Virus record (IMG/VR): IMGVR_UViG_3300021139_000121
Span: 1 to 26,345 of that record
DNA length: 26,345 nucleotides
Source of the DNA: a virus
Direction: 5' to 3' (one strand)
This document shows positions 1 through 7,837 of the stretch, piece after piece (within the stretch, counting starts at the first letter, position 1; the number at the start of each line of letters is the position of its first letter). The notes under the pieces were generated by a model. That model was given only the letters and a program-made list of their open reading frames with translations, was not told the origin of the DNA and made no database searches. Made by a program: the position numbers and the translations under genes.

Positions 1-24
1 GTAAAAAATTTATTTTAAATATAT

Positions 25-1812
25 TTAAGCCTCATTTGTTGGTGTAGTTCCTCCGGCTGGTGGCGTAGCAGTAGGGGTAGTAGCTGTAGTAGGTGTAGTT
101 CCAGCAGTTGAAGTATTGGATTCGGTATCAGTAGAACTAGATGTACTATCTTCAGTAGAACTTTCTGGGGTAGATGAGGTATCAGAACTAGAACTAGAAG
201 AAGGCTCTCCACCATTACTACCAGAATCATCTCCTGTAGCAGAAGATCCAACTCCAGATAATGCAACCAATCCACCTTCTTCTTTTTCTTTCTTCTTATA
301 GGCTTCGTTTAGTTCCATATCTTTTGTAGATAATCCAAGATACCTATAAATTAAGAAGTCCTGGTCAAAGTGTGATTCTTCTACATCTCCTTTCTTTTCT
401 TTCAAATCACCAAGAGCAGTAATAAAATCTATACTCTTTAACATTTGTTCTATTTCTCTGGACTCACCAAAATAGTTATCAGAGTTAAATTTAATACCAA
501 GCTGAGATCTAAATACACTATCATCCTTTAAATCCGGATGGTCTAATGTCATTTGTATCCATAATGGTTTTATAATTATCTCCTGAAATATAGATCTAAT
601 CCTATTAATAAATTTACCATATCTTATTTCGTCCCTTTCTGCAGACTCTGCACCAACTTTATATGTACCAACTGCTCCTCCAGATCTTGCTGCAAATCTA
701 TTAAAAGGAATTTTAGAATCTAATTTTAGTTTATTAAAGAAATAACCAAGAACATCTATAACATTTAGATTTGGTCCTGTATTATTCATTGTTTCAATAG
801 TTGGTTGTTCGCCATTCATTACAGGGAATAGAAAGTTTTTATAAAACTGCAAATTTGGTCTACCATTTACTTCTAATTGACCTGTATCAGTATTAAATTT
901 AATATCTTCTTTATAGACATTCATTAATTCACCGAGTGTTTCTTTAGCTTTCTGTGGGGATCTAGTTCCAACTGGAATAGTCATTTTAAGTCTATATTGG
1001 GAATTCATTACGTTCCAAATTATACGGCTATGTTCCATAATCTTTAAAAGATTATGAGACCTAACTAATCTTTGTGTATAACTAATCCTAGACATAGTGT
1101 TTGATTTAGCATAGGAAATATAGATTACCTGCGAATCGTATAGTCTTCTTTGTCTAACTGTATCACCATAATACTGATACCATACTTGTGCCATTGTACC
1201 ATCTTCTTGCTTTTCTATAATTGGTGCTAATGACAATGGATCTAATTCTTTAAAACCAACGATCTTTTTGCCAGTGTCAGAATATACTATTTCAAAAGCT
1301 AAAAACCCATCTATTAAAAGTTGTTTAAAATATTGCCATGCAGAGGTACCATTAGTAAATCCATGAAGCATGTAAAGCTTCCTAAAGTTTTCACGGAGGT
1401 TCTTAAGAACCTCTTCTTTTAAATCCAATTGAAGAGTAGAAAGATAGCAGAAGAAGTTCTTATCATCATAAACTATTCCTTCATCTGTAACAATATCTAA
1501 TATCCATTCTATTTCTGCGTTTAATGCAAAAGACCTTAAAAATTCTCTCTGGAATGGTAAATCCTTATCATAATAGGCAATATATTTTCTATTAGATGTG
1601 TCCTGTGCAGCAAGGGAATAAATAAATTCTTCATCCTCCATACTAAATCCACTTCTTTCCCTCATACCGGCTTCAGTCATACCAATAGCCTGAGAATTTT
1701 TAATAACCATATCCTTATACTCCATTCCAAAGGAACCTATTCCTTTAACAACTTTTAGGATTCTTGATATTGCACTATTACCTTTTTGTGGATTGTCTAT
1801 AAAACCAGCCAT
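25..1812 (-). CDS. gp20: Portal protein, gp20-like (copy 2, more canonical)
   Basis: Portal vertex protein, 595 aa (T4 gp20 is about 524 aa). By family it forms the dodecameric ring through which DNA is packaged and to which the neck attaches. The core, residues about 25-510, has T4-portal-type stretches: RIIWNVMNSQYRL, SPQKAKETLGELMNVYKEDI, GRPNLQFYKNFLFP and KLKLDSKIPFNRF. The segment PTIETMNNTGPNLNVIDVL resembles the T4 gp20 segment at the same place better than the sister copy does, so this may be the ancestral-type portal. Residues about 515-595 are a Ser/Thr/Pro-rich, probably disordered tail. The ATG at 1812 lies 7 nt after the stop of the upstream portal paralog, so the two are very likely co-transcribed. 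The next gene downstream lies outside the window. Identity as a portal is strong; which copy builds the ring is not known from sequence. Confidence 0.93.
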   Translation of the reverse strand: MAGFIDNPQKGNSAISRILKVVKGIGSFGMEYKDMVIKNSQAIGMTEAGMRERSGFSMEDEEFIYSLAAQDTSNRKYIAYYDKDLPFQREFLRSFALNAEIEWILDIVTDEGIVYDDKNFFCYLSTLQLDLKEEVLKNLRENFRKLYMLHGFTNGTSAWQYFKQLLIDGFLAFEIVYSDTGKKIVGFKELDPLSLAPIIEKQEDGTMAQVWYQYYGDTVRQRRLYDSQVIYISYAKSNTMSRISYTQRLVRSHNLLKIMEHSRIIWNVMNSQYRLKMTIPVGTRSPQKAKETLGELMNVYKEDIKFNTDTGQLEVNGRPNLQFYKNFLFPVMNGEQPTIETMNNTGPNLNVIDVLGYFFNKLKLDSKIPFNRFAARSGGAVGTYKVGAESAERDEIRYGKFINRIRSIFQEIIIKPLWIQMTLDHPDLKDDSVFRSQLGIKFNSDNYFGESREIEQMLKSIDFITALGDLKEKKGDVEESHFDQDFLIYRYLGLSTKDMELNEAYKKKEKEEGGLVALSGVGSSATGDDSGSNGGEPSSSSSSDTSSTPESSTEDSTSSSTDTESNTSTAGTTPTTATTPTATPPAGGTTPTNEA

Positions 1813-1819
1813 ATTTTAG

Positions 1820-3583
1820 TTATTTATTTTTTGGTGTATTATCTTTTCCAGCTTCCCCGTTTTCAAATGATCCCCCGTCATCCACTGGTTTATTCTCTTC
1901 GGAGTTAGGATTATTATTTACAGGTTCGGTAGAAGTACTATCTGTTGGTTCTGTTGTTTCTGTAGTATCTTCTAACGAACCTTCTGTTTCTCCAGTTGTT
2001 GATCCCTCTGTACTAGAAGTATCTGTACCTGCTGTTTCTGCTGCCTTCTTTTTCCTTTCGTCTGTTTTCTTCTTAAACTTCAAATTAAGTGCCTTGTCTT
2101 CGTCTGTCATTGATAACCATCTATCAATAGCAAAATTCAAAGAGAAATAAGGATTACCATCAGAATCAATTAGACCTGCTATTTTAGCTACTTGATCTTT
2201 TCTTGATGCAAGTAAAGACTTATATTGATTTTCTGCAAAATCATTATCCTTATTATAATCTAAACCTAATTGACCTTTAATAAGCCAATCCTTCTGATGC
2301 TCTGGATAATCTAAACAAAATTGAACCCAAACTGGTTTAACTAAAATATCCTGAAAAATAGAACGTAATCTTGTTACAAATTTAAAGAATCTAATTTCTT
2401 CCTGATCAAGACCTTCTGCGTTTCCTGAATAAGTTCCAGATGTCCCTTTATCATCTCTATCAAATCTTGTATATGGAATTTTAGAGTCCAATTTTAATTT
2501 ATCAGAAAAGAATGCTAATGCCTTTACATCAGTAAATGCTGCTGCATCACCAGAACTACTTAATGGTTTAATATCAGGAGTTCCTAATGGAGTTTTGGGC
2601 ATTAGATAGTTCTTAAAAAACTGAAGATTTGGTCTACCATTAATAGATAGCTCCCCCGAATCTGAATTTAATCTAATATCCTCTTTATAGATACTCATCA
2701 ATTCACCCAATCTTTGTTTAGCTTTTTGAGGAGATTTAGTTCCAATTGGAACTGTCATGGTTAAACGATAACATGAATTCATTACGTTCCATATTATTCT
2801 TGTATGTTCCATAATACGAAGAAGATTAAATGACCTAATAAGTCTTTCTACATAACTAACCCTTGAAGTAGTATTACCTTTTGCGTAAGATAAGTAGATT
2901 ATCTGCGAGTCATATAATTTCCTAGTCATCTGTGGATTATCCGGATACTGAATATAAACTTCTACGAAACTTCCATCTGGCTGTTTTTCCGTAGATGGAA
3001 GTAACGAAGAAGGATCTAATTCCTTAAATCCAATAATATTTTTACCTTTATCATCGAAAATTATTTCAAATGCTAATATACCTTCTACCAGAAATCTTCT
3101 AAAGTAGTGCCATGCTGCAATATCCTGATTAAAACCAAATAGTGTATAAATTTCATTAAATCTATCATGTAATTTCTTTTCCTTTTCTGGCCCTATTCCT
3201 TCTATGTCACTATTATAAAGTCCCGCAAAGAAATTCATTTGATCATAAACTATACACTCATCACAAAGAGTATCCAAAATATATTCTATTTCAGGATTCA
3301 TAGAAAATTGACCAAGATATAATCTTTTGGATTTATAGTCCTTATCGAAATAGGCAATGTATTGTTTGCTTGTTGTATCCGATTTTCTTAATGAGTATAA
3401 GAAATTTTCATCTTCTATTCCACCTTTCTGTAGAAACATAGCTTCGGTAACACCGACAGATTGTGAGTTTTTCACAACCATATCACCATAATACATTCCA
3501 AAAGATCCAATTCTTTTTAGTCCGTCGAGCGCTTTTTTAAAGAAGGTAGTACTACCACCTCCTTGATCTGTAAATCCTGCCAT
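1820..3583 (-). CDS. gp20: Portal protein paralog, gp20-like (copy 1)
   Basis: Second portal-family protein, 587 aa, encoded directly upstream of the other copy. The two align over essentially their whole length: both start MAGF and share IGSFGM, DMV.KNSQ, RIIWNVMNS, SPQKAK..LGELM..YKEDI, NGRPNLQF and KLKLDSKIP. By eye roughly half of core residues match. This copy differs in the segment after GRPNLQFFKNYLMP (TPLGTPDIKPLSSSG..). Its tail, residues about 510-587, is also acidic and Ser/Thr-rich but diverged. The ATG at 3583 overlaps the stop of the upstream gene as TAATG, implying translational coupling. T4 has a single portal gene, so this is a tandem duplication with both copies kept intact. 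It could form a mixed ring, a second connector ring, or replace the other copy in some virions; these are inferences. Confidence 0.92.
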   Translation of the reverse strand: MAGFTDQGGGSTTFFKKALDGLKRIGSFGMYYGDMVVKNSQSVGVTEAMFLQKGGIEDENFLYSLRKSDTTSKQYIAYFDKDYKSKRLYLGQFSMNPEIEYILDTLCDECIVYDQMNFFAGLYNSDIEGIGPEKEKKLHDRFNEIYTLFGFNQDIAAWHYFRRFLVEGILAFEIIFDDKGKNIIGFKELDPSSLLPSTEKQPDGSFVEVYIQYPDNPQMTRKLYDSQIIYLSYAKGNTTSRVSYVERLIRSFNLLRIMEHTRIIWNVMNSCYRLTMTVPIGTKSPQKAKQRLGELMSIYKEDIRLNSDSGELSINGRPNLQFFKNYLMPKTPLGTPDIKPLSSSGDAAAFTDVKALAFFSDKLKLDSKIPYTRFDRDDKGTSGTYSGNAEGLDQEEIRFFKFVTRLRSIFQDILVKPVWVQFCLDYPEHQKDWLIKGQLGLDYNKDNDFAENQYKSLLASRKDQVAKIAGLIDSDGNPYFSLNFAIDRWLSMTDEDKALNLKFKKKTDERKKKAAETAGTDTSSTEGSTTGETEGSLEDTTETTEPTDSTSTEPVNNNPNSEENKPVDDGGSFENGEAGKDNTPKNK

Positions 3584-4167
3584 TATTTGAATTTGTTATA
3601 TATTTCCTCAATATTAGCACCCTCTATAGATTTTGTATTTAGATAAATCATATTATGCCAATCAGTAATAGGGATCTCTTTTAAATTTTGAATACTCTCC
3701 ATTCTAAAGCCGGTATATGAATGATTATAGTTGATACCACCGAATAATGTTTCCAAAAGTTCTTCCGTAAATAATAAAGGCATTTGTGCATTAGGAATAT
3801 CGTTCTCTACCTTTTCCTGGTTTATTTCTATAGGTTTTTGATAGATGTTAGTAAATCTTATTATGAACCTTAAACGGTCCATTGGGGGGAGCAGCATTAA
3901 ATCTATACCCCTTAGTATTCTTTTTCCTTGTATGGGTTTATCTGATACAATAAATAGAAGAGGCCTTCTATTTATAAATCCATTTTCCTGTTTATATTTA
4001 GAATTATAATAAAAGGTAAAGAGTTTTCCTGCTATAAGTTTATTAGTGTTTTCAGAATTAGCAACTTTGGCATATTTTTCTCCATAGTTATCAAAGGACT
4101 TTTTCGATAGATTTCCTATTGACCCTGCTTCTGTTAAAGCCTCTTCATATATTTTTTTAAAGTCCAT
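3583..4167 (-). CDS. Conserved phage protein of unknown function between gp4-like nuclease and portals
   Basis: 194-aa protein that I do not recognise with confidence. The N-terminus is MDFKKIYEEALTEAGS. The centre, about residues 48-110, reads as a compact domain: GKLFTFYYNSKYK, then RPLLFIV, then GIDLMLLPPMDRLRFI. It resembles a short phage-protein pattern (K.F.F.Y....K......PL......G..L..LP...R) that I associate with T4-like virion or packaging genes. I cannot name the family. No signal peptide or membrane segment is evident. Its ATG overlaps the stop of the gp4-like gene (TAATG at 4169-4165), and its own stop overlaps the portal start in the same way, so the three are probably translationally coupled. 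A head-assembly role is inferred from this position only. Confidence 0.72.
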   Translation of the reverse strand: MDFKKIYEEALTEAGSIGNLSKKSFDNYGEKYAKVANSENTNKLIAGKLFTFYYNSKYKQENGFINRRPLLFIVSDKPIQGKRILRGIDLMLLPPMDRLRFIIRFTNIYQKPIEINQEKVENDIPNAQMPLLFTEELLETLFGGINYNHSYTGFRMESIQNLKEIPITDWHNMIYLNTKSIEGANIEEIYNKFK

Positions 4168-4661
4168 TATCCAAATACAAATGATTCATCTATAGTACCA
4201 AATTGATATCCTATCGATTCCGCAAATTTCTTTGCCGCCTCAAACTTACATCTATTTATAATCCAAACAGATAATTTATCGTTATAGGCTTTTAGTTTCT
4301 TTTCTGTTACTTTACCGGTTATTACTGGCTTACATTCTAATGCGTATTGGTGTCTCGGTTTTACTTCCAATATCCAATCTTTTGTAGTACCATCCTTTTG
4401 TAATACCTTTACATAATAATCCGGATGGTATCTGTGCATCTTTTTATCAATGGGGCTCCAATACTCTATCGATAGAGGCTCGGAGCTCCATTTTACAATA
4501 TTCTGGTTTAAATCACAGTATTGGCAAAATCTAAATTCCCAAGAGGACCTAAATATGATAGAGTCTATATCCCCAATATATTTGTCTATATTGGATGGTC
4601 TATATTTACCATTTAGATATTTCTCACTTGCTTTTAGTTTTTTTATATCCTGCCGATCCAT
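4167..4661 (-). CDS. gp4: Head completion nuclease, gp4-like
   Basis: 164 aa, close to T4 gp4 (about 150 aa), a head-completion protein with a PD-(D/E)XK, TnsA-like nuclease fold that acts on filled heads before tail joining. Visible conserved segments are RSSWEFRFCQYCDLN (residues 38-52, with E42), W58-S-S-E, the block HRYHPDYYVK with D81, and the catalytic-type pair E99-V-K101. The E...D...ExK arrangement is intact, so nuclease activity is plausible. The ATG at 4661 is 2 nt after the stop of the gp55-like sigma factor. The gene overlaps the next one at TAATG. It sits immediately upstream of the portal genes, consistent with a head-assembly transcription unit. I am fairly sure of the family. 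Confidence 0.85.
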   Translation of the reverse strand: MDRQDIKKLKASEKYLNGKYRPSNIDKYIGDIDSIIFRSSWEFRFCQYCDLNQNIVKWSSEPLSIEYWSPIDKKMHRYHPDYYVKVLQKDGTTKDWILEVKPRHQYALECKPVITGKVTEKKLKAYNDKLSVWIINRCKFEAAKKFAESIGYQFGTIDESFVFG

Positions 4662-4663
4662 AG

Positions 4664-5020
4664 TTATACATTATAATTCTCGTTATCTTCTCTTACTATC
4701 CTGGAAAAAGCTATAGTTTTAACGGACCTTAAGGAATGTATCTTTTTCCAACCCTTCTGCATACCATTTTTAGCAATCTGGGATATGAAAGCAAATGGAT
4801 TATCAGACTTGTTAGGATTATATCTATTCCAATACTTAATTAAATCCTCCATGCCAAATGCCTGACAATCCTCTTTGTCTTGCGGATCACGATAAGGAAA
4901 TGTTTTAGATAGGCCAGCAACAATCAGGGTAAACATCTTAATAGTCTCTGGTGTTAATCTATTGTTGTCCCTAGATTCCAGTAGTGCTCTTTTTAGATCT
5001 TTGTTCTTTACGTATTCCAT
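4664..5020 (-). CDS. gp55: gp55-like late-transcription sigma factor
   Basis: 118 aa. It resembles the N-terminal two thirds of T4 gp55 (185 aa), the sigma factor that directs host RNA polymerase to late promoters. Shared features are the start YVKNKDL..AL, the block MFTLIVAGLSKTFPYRDP, a middle helix DLIKYWNRYNPNKSDNPFAFISQI, and the basic end KNGMQKGWKKIH. The N-P-F-A-F-I-S-Q stretch followed by a basic helix corresponds to sigma region 2, which binds core polymerase and the -10 element. It is shorter than T4 gp55 and shows no region 4. T4 gp55 also lacks a typical region 4 and works with gp33 and the clamp gp45. It is first in the sigma-gp4-portal unit, downstream of a hairpin-rich gap. 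A different, ECF-type sigma factor is encoded at 11936-12583. Confidence 0.75.
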   Translation of the reverse strand: MEYVKNKDLKRALLESRDNNRLTPETIKMFTLIVAGLSKTFPYRDPQDKEDCQAFGMEDLIKYWNRYNPNKSDNPFAFISQIAKNGMQKGWKKIHSLRSVKTIAFSRIVREDNENYNV

Positions 5021-5061
5021 CTTAAGATATGAATTATTTTGTTAGCCTCTTAGCGAGTACT

Positions 5062-5085
5062 AAAAAAGACCTTGTAAAGGGCCTT
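5062..5085 (-). terminator. Possible rho-independent terminator 2 after the 848-aa gene
   Basis: On the minus strand the sequence folds as AAGGCC, an 8-nt loop, then GGTCTT (one G-U pair), running straight into a T-tract (plus-strand A run at 5062-5067). It lies between the 848-aa gene and the gp55-like gene. The 6-bp stem is short but the U-tract is good. It probably backs up the stronger hairpin at 5143-5171. Confidence 0.5.
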
Positions 5086-5088
5086 CAA

Positions 5089-5104
5089 CTCTCTTTTTAG
5101 AGAG
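5089..5104. other. Perfect 6-bp inverted repeat in the gap
   Basis: CTCTCT, four T, AGAGAG. It has no U-tract on the minus strand side, so it is less likely to be an independent terminator there. It is the middle of three hairpins in the 170-nt gap at 5021-5190. It could stabilise the mRNA 3' end or be coincidental. Confidence 0.4.
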
Positions 5105-5135
5105 CTAATTAATATAAGTTTCCAAACCTTCCTAA

Positions 5136-5171
5136 AAAGAATAAGACCTTGCTATATAATAGCAAGGTCTT
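5136..5171 (-). terminator. Rho-independent terminator after the 848-aa gene
   Basis: A perfect 12-bp stem (AAGACCTTGCTA and TAGCAAGGTCTT) with a 5-nt loop at 5155-5159. On the minus strand it is followed by ATTCTTTTTA. It begins 19 nt past the stop of the 848-aa gene. This is the strongest hairpin in the gap and marks the end of the 10089-5191 unit. Confidence 0.8.
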
Positions 5172-5190
5172 TAACTAAATTTTTATAAAA

Positions 5191-7737
5191 TTACTTACCC
5201 TTTTTAACTTTACCATTCAACATTTTTAATGTGTTACCCTTTGTTGCTCCCTTCATACCAGGAGGGGTAGATAGATTAGAATTTTTCAAATTGTTGTGAA
5301 AAGGCTTACCATTATGTTTGGTTGATCCTGGAATTTTAGCCATATTAGAATCAGATGCTTTTTCTATAAATTTCTTACCTGCTGGTGCACTCTTACCAGG
5401 TGCTACTGCTAATGGTGCATTTTTTTGCTCCTTACCTTCGGTTAATTTGTTTTTTACCGAACCTGCAGATGTTCCAGATGGTTTATTAACAACTTTCTTT
5501 TTTTCACCTTTTGGTAATTCACCCAATTTCATGTTCTTAGTGTTATCAATATCCTTAGATGCTGTTTTTGCTTTTCCCTTAGGAAGTTTTGCTAGGTTCA
5601 TTGCTGACTCCTTGTTGATATCTTTTGCACCACCTTTAGCATTACCCCCCGGCATTTTAGCCATGTTGTTGTCTTCTTTACTAGTTCCCTTTACTTCTTT
5701 CGTTGCTGCTTTTCCTGCTCCACCTTTAAACCCTAAAATATTTGCCATATTAGATTTTCCTTGTAAACCAGTAGGTCCTTCAGTTTTTCCACTTGCTTCC
5801 TTAAATTTTAAAGTAGCCAGATTCATATTCTTTTCGTTCTCAATATCCTTTGCCCCCTTTTTACCACCAGTCATTTTATCTTTACCTCCAATTTCCTTAG
5901 ATGTAAATGTACCAGCAGATGTTCCAGAAGGCTTGTTAACAACCTTTTCCGTGTCTTTGTCTAATACGTTTGAAAGGTTCATGTTTTTCAAATTGTCTAT
6001 ATCTGCCCCTTCTACTACTGGATTAATATCAACTTTTTCGATTTCGTCAGCTACATTTATAACATCACTAAAGAAATATTCACCACTACCACCCTTTTCG
6101 GTCATAACGGTATAAGTTTTAGAATTACTATTAATTCCTATAATTGTTCCTTTTACACCATTCCTCTTAATCTTAATTGCTGTGTCAATACCATAAGTAC
6201 CTCTTTCGTTAATTTCGATTTTCTTAGATCCTTTTTCAAACCTTTCGATTTCTACATTAATTTCATTCCAACGAGATTTTAGTATTTCAGATTCATTGGC
6301 AAGCATTTCTTTTGCTGCCAATATTTCTGGTGCATTAGCAACCATTGGATTACCCTTAATAAGACCTTCTATTTTAAATAATTCGCCTTCAACTATTTTC
6401 ATGTTGTCTGCTATAGTCTTCTTATCATTATACATTATAGATTTTACCCTAGTTTCGCCATCTAAGAATTCACTTAGTGACTCAGAAATATCAAAACCAA
6501 TAAATTCCTTAACTAAATTAACTGTTTGGTTACCATTAGCTTCGAATAATTCGTTCTTCTTCATGCCAGGATTAACTCTCTGTACGTAGATTTTCTTACC
6601 AACTTTGAAAAGGTTAGCTTCTACACCTTCGTATACCTTAGATTTAATAGATTTTGCAAAATCCAATTCTGCTAATTCATCAGAATACTTAACCATATTC
6701 ATTACCCTTTCAACAATAGGAGCAGAATTACCAAAATAATTCCTAAATTCTATAGAAAGAGTAGTTCCAAGTGATTCTAATGGCATATTTCTGCCATTTA
6801 AATAAACATTCTTTTCTCCATTTTCAAATACTACAGATACTTTAGTTCTCGGTGCAACAAAATCAACACCATTTTCTGTAATCTTTATGTCCTGTCCCCT
6901 TAAGGAAGATACAGAATTAAGAAATCTACCAGGTAGTTTAGATACTTCGTTCTTTTCCATAATTGATAATTTGCCATTACCAATTTTTAAAAATCTTCCT
7001 CCAACTGCATGAATAGTATAACTTTCTGCTACCATGCTGGGTGCAATAATTCTTTTAACTTCGCAGTTAGAATTATCAGACTTAATAGTTAATTTAGTAG
7101 CAGATTTAGATTCTAAAAGAGAAATGTTATTAATTAAACCCTTAATAGCAGGAGTAAATGCCCATTTCTTCATTTCGAATAGAAGTGTCTCAGAAACCCT
7201 ATTAGGTGACATTAACCATTCTGTTAATGATTCGGATAGACCAGAAAAAAGTTCTCTCCCCCCAGAATTTCTAAGGTCTGCTATAGTCTTTAAAACTAGA
7301 ATCTCTCTTACATTAGCTTCATAAACCTTTTCAAGGTTATCTAAAGTAGCTTTTGCATTTGTTTCCCAAGAAAAATTAGAAAGGTCCCTAAGGAAGCTTT
7401 CGAATAAATAAACCTCAGGTATACCCTTAATGTTTAAATCATTCATATATCTTTCCAACATTATTTTACCTTCTGGTAAATCGTATAGGGAAGTATTTCT
7501 TAATGCGAGAATAGTGTGATTTAGACCTAAAGAGTAAAAACCTTTCTTAGGTGCCTCTGTACTACCATCTGACTCATTAAGAATTGCTTTTTTAATCCCG
7601 TCTACATAAGAGCCGGCATTAGTAGATTTTCTATTACTATCTAATCCTCTCCAGTTTTCGTTCAAAGATTGAGCTATATCCTTAGCCTTATCCATAGCTA
7701 ATTTTGAAAGTTTCTCTTCGTAATTCATTTTTTCCAT
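5191..7737 (-). CDS. Large protein with a basic, repeat-rich C-terminal tail; unknown function
   Basis: 848 aa, not recognised. Residues 1-570 look folded: a helical N-terminus (about 1-210), mixed alpha/beta to about 400, helices about 405-500, and a small beta module around 505-560 (GVKGTIIGINSNSKTYTVM). From 579 to the end it is Lys/Gly/Asn-rich and probably disordered, with about eight degenerate copies of a motif like D-I-x-N-x-x-N-M-x-L-x-x-L-P-K-G. A 12-residue string, KVVNKPSGTSAG, occurs exactly twice (598-609 and 748-759). The basic tail could bind DNA or dock repeatedly to one partner, as scaffold or internal head proteins do; that is inference. The ATG at 7737 follows an AT-rich leader, with a second in-frame ATG three codons on. 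It is the last gene before strong terminators. Confidence 0.85.
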   Translation of the reverse strand: MEKMNYEEKLSKLAMDKAKDIAQSLNENWRGLDSNRKSTNAGSYVDGIKKAILNESDGSTEAPKKGFYSLGLNHTILALRNTSLYDLPEGKIMLERYMNDLNIKGIPEVYLFESFLRDLSNFSWETNAKATLDNLEKVYEANVREILVLKTIADLRNSGGRELFSGLSESLTEWLMSPNRVSETLLFEMKKWAFTPAIKGLINNISLLESKSATKLTIKSDNSNCEVKRIIAPSMVAESYTIHAVGGRFLKIGNGKLSIMEKNEVSKLPGRFLNSVSSLRGQDIKITENGVDFVAPRTKVSVVFENGEKNVYLNGRNMPLESLGTTLSIEFRNYFGNSAPIVERVMNMVKYSDELAELDFAKSIKSKVYEGVEANLFKVGKKIYVQRVNPGMKKNELFEANGNQTVNLVKEFIGFDISESLSEFLDGETRVKSIMYNDKKTIADNMKIVEGELFKIEGLIKGNPMVANAPEILAAKEMLANESEILKSRWNEINVEIERFEKGSKKIEINERGTYGIDTAIKIKRNGVKGTIIGINSNSKTYTVMTEKGGSGEYFFSDVINVADEIEKVDINPVVEGADIDNLKNMNLSNVLDKDTEKVVNKPSGTSAGTFTSKEIGGKDKMTGGKKGAKDIENEKNMNLATLKFKEASGKTEGPTGLQGKSNMANILGFKGGAGKAATKEVKGTSKEDNNMAKMPGGNAKGGAKDINKESAMNLAKLPKGKAKTASKDIDNTKNMKLGELPKGEKKKVVNKPSGTSAGSVKNKLTEGKEQKNAPLAVAPGKSAPAGKKFIEKASDSNMAKIPGSTKHNGKPFHNNLKNSNLSTPPGMKGATKGNTLKMLNGKVKKGK
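5248..6003 (-). repeat. Array of about eight short protein-motif repeats (848-aa gene, residues 579-830)
   Basis: In-frame degenerate repeats encode NM/NL-centred motifs: DIDNLKNMNLSNVL (579), DIENEKNMNLATLK (631), KSNMANILGFKGG (661), DNNMAKMPGGNAKGG (689), DINKESAMNLAKLPKG (706), DIDNTKNMKLGELPKG (729), SNMAKIPGS (797) and LKNSNLSTPPGMKG (817). Spacing is irregular, about 17-70 residues. The KVVNKPSGTSAG stretch is duplicated at DNA positions 5461-5496 and 5911-5946 with many synonymous differences, so the protein rather than the DNA appears to be conserved. Confidence 0.8.
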
Positions 7738-7766
7738 TTTATGGGGGAGTTTTATTTTACTTGATC

Positions 7767-7776
7767 TATATATCCG
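7767..7776 (-). promoter_or_regulatory. Candidate promoter motif CGGATATATA before the 848-aa gene
   Basis: Minus-strand CGGATATATA, 29 nt before the ATG at 7737. The same 10-mer occurs before the sheath gene (21050-21059), and near matches lie at other gene boundaries. It may be a phage -10 element read by one of the two encoded sigma factors. The gap 7738-7837 also holds a weak hairpin on the minus strand (AAGGG...CCCTT). Confidence 0.35.
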
Positions 7777-7837
7777 TTTTATCCTGGATTTTAAAGGGCA
7801 TCAAATATATACCCCTTATTCTAATTTTTTATTCTAT

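Noticed and set aside
1-24. Another gene or terminator at the left edge
   Set aside because: Only 24 AT-rich bases are visible; they look like the leader of a next gene outside the window, but nothing can be shown.
4253-4260. T4-type late promoter TATAAATA on the minus strand
   Set aside because: It lies inside the gp4-like coding region with no gene boundary nearby; similar matches at about 3967 and 14197 are also inside genes, as expected in AT-rich DNA.
5461-5946. CRISPR-like or DNA direct repeat from the duplicated KVVNKPSGTSAG coding stretches
   Set aside because: There are only two copies, with many synonymous differences and no regular spacing; they are protein repeats.
5318-6115. 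265-codon open frame on the plus strand
   Set aside because: It is antisense to the low-complexity repeat tail of the 848-aa gene. Its composition mirrors that repeat and it shows no domain. All other genes are on the minus strand.
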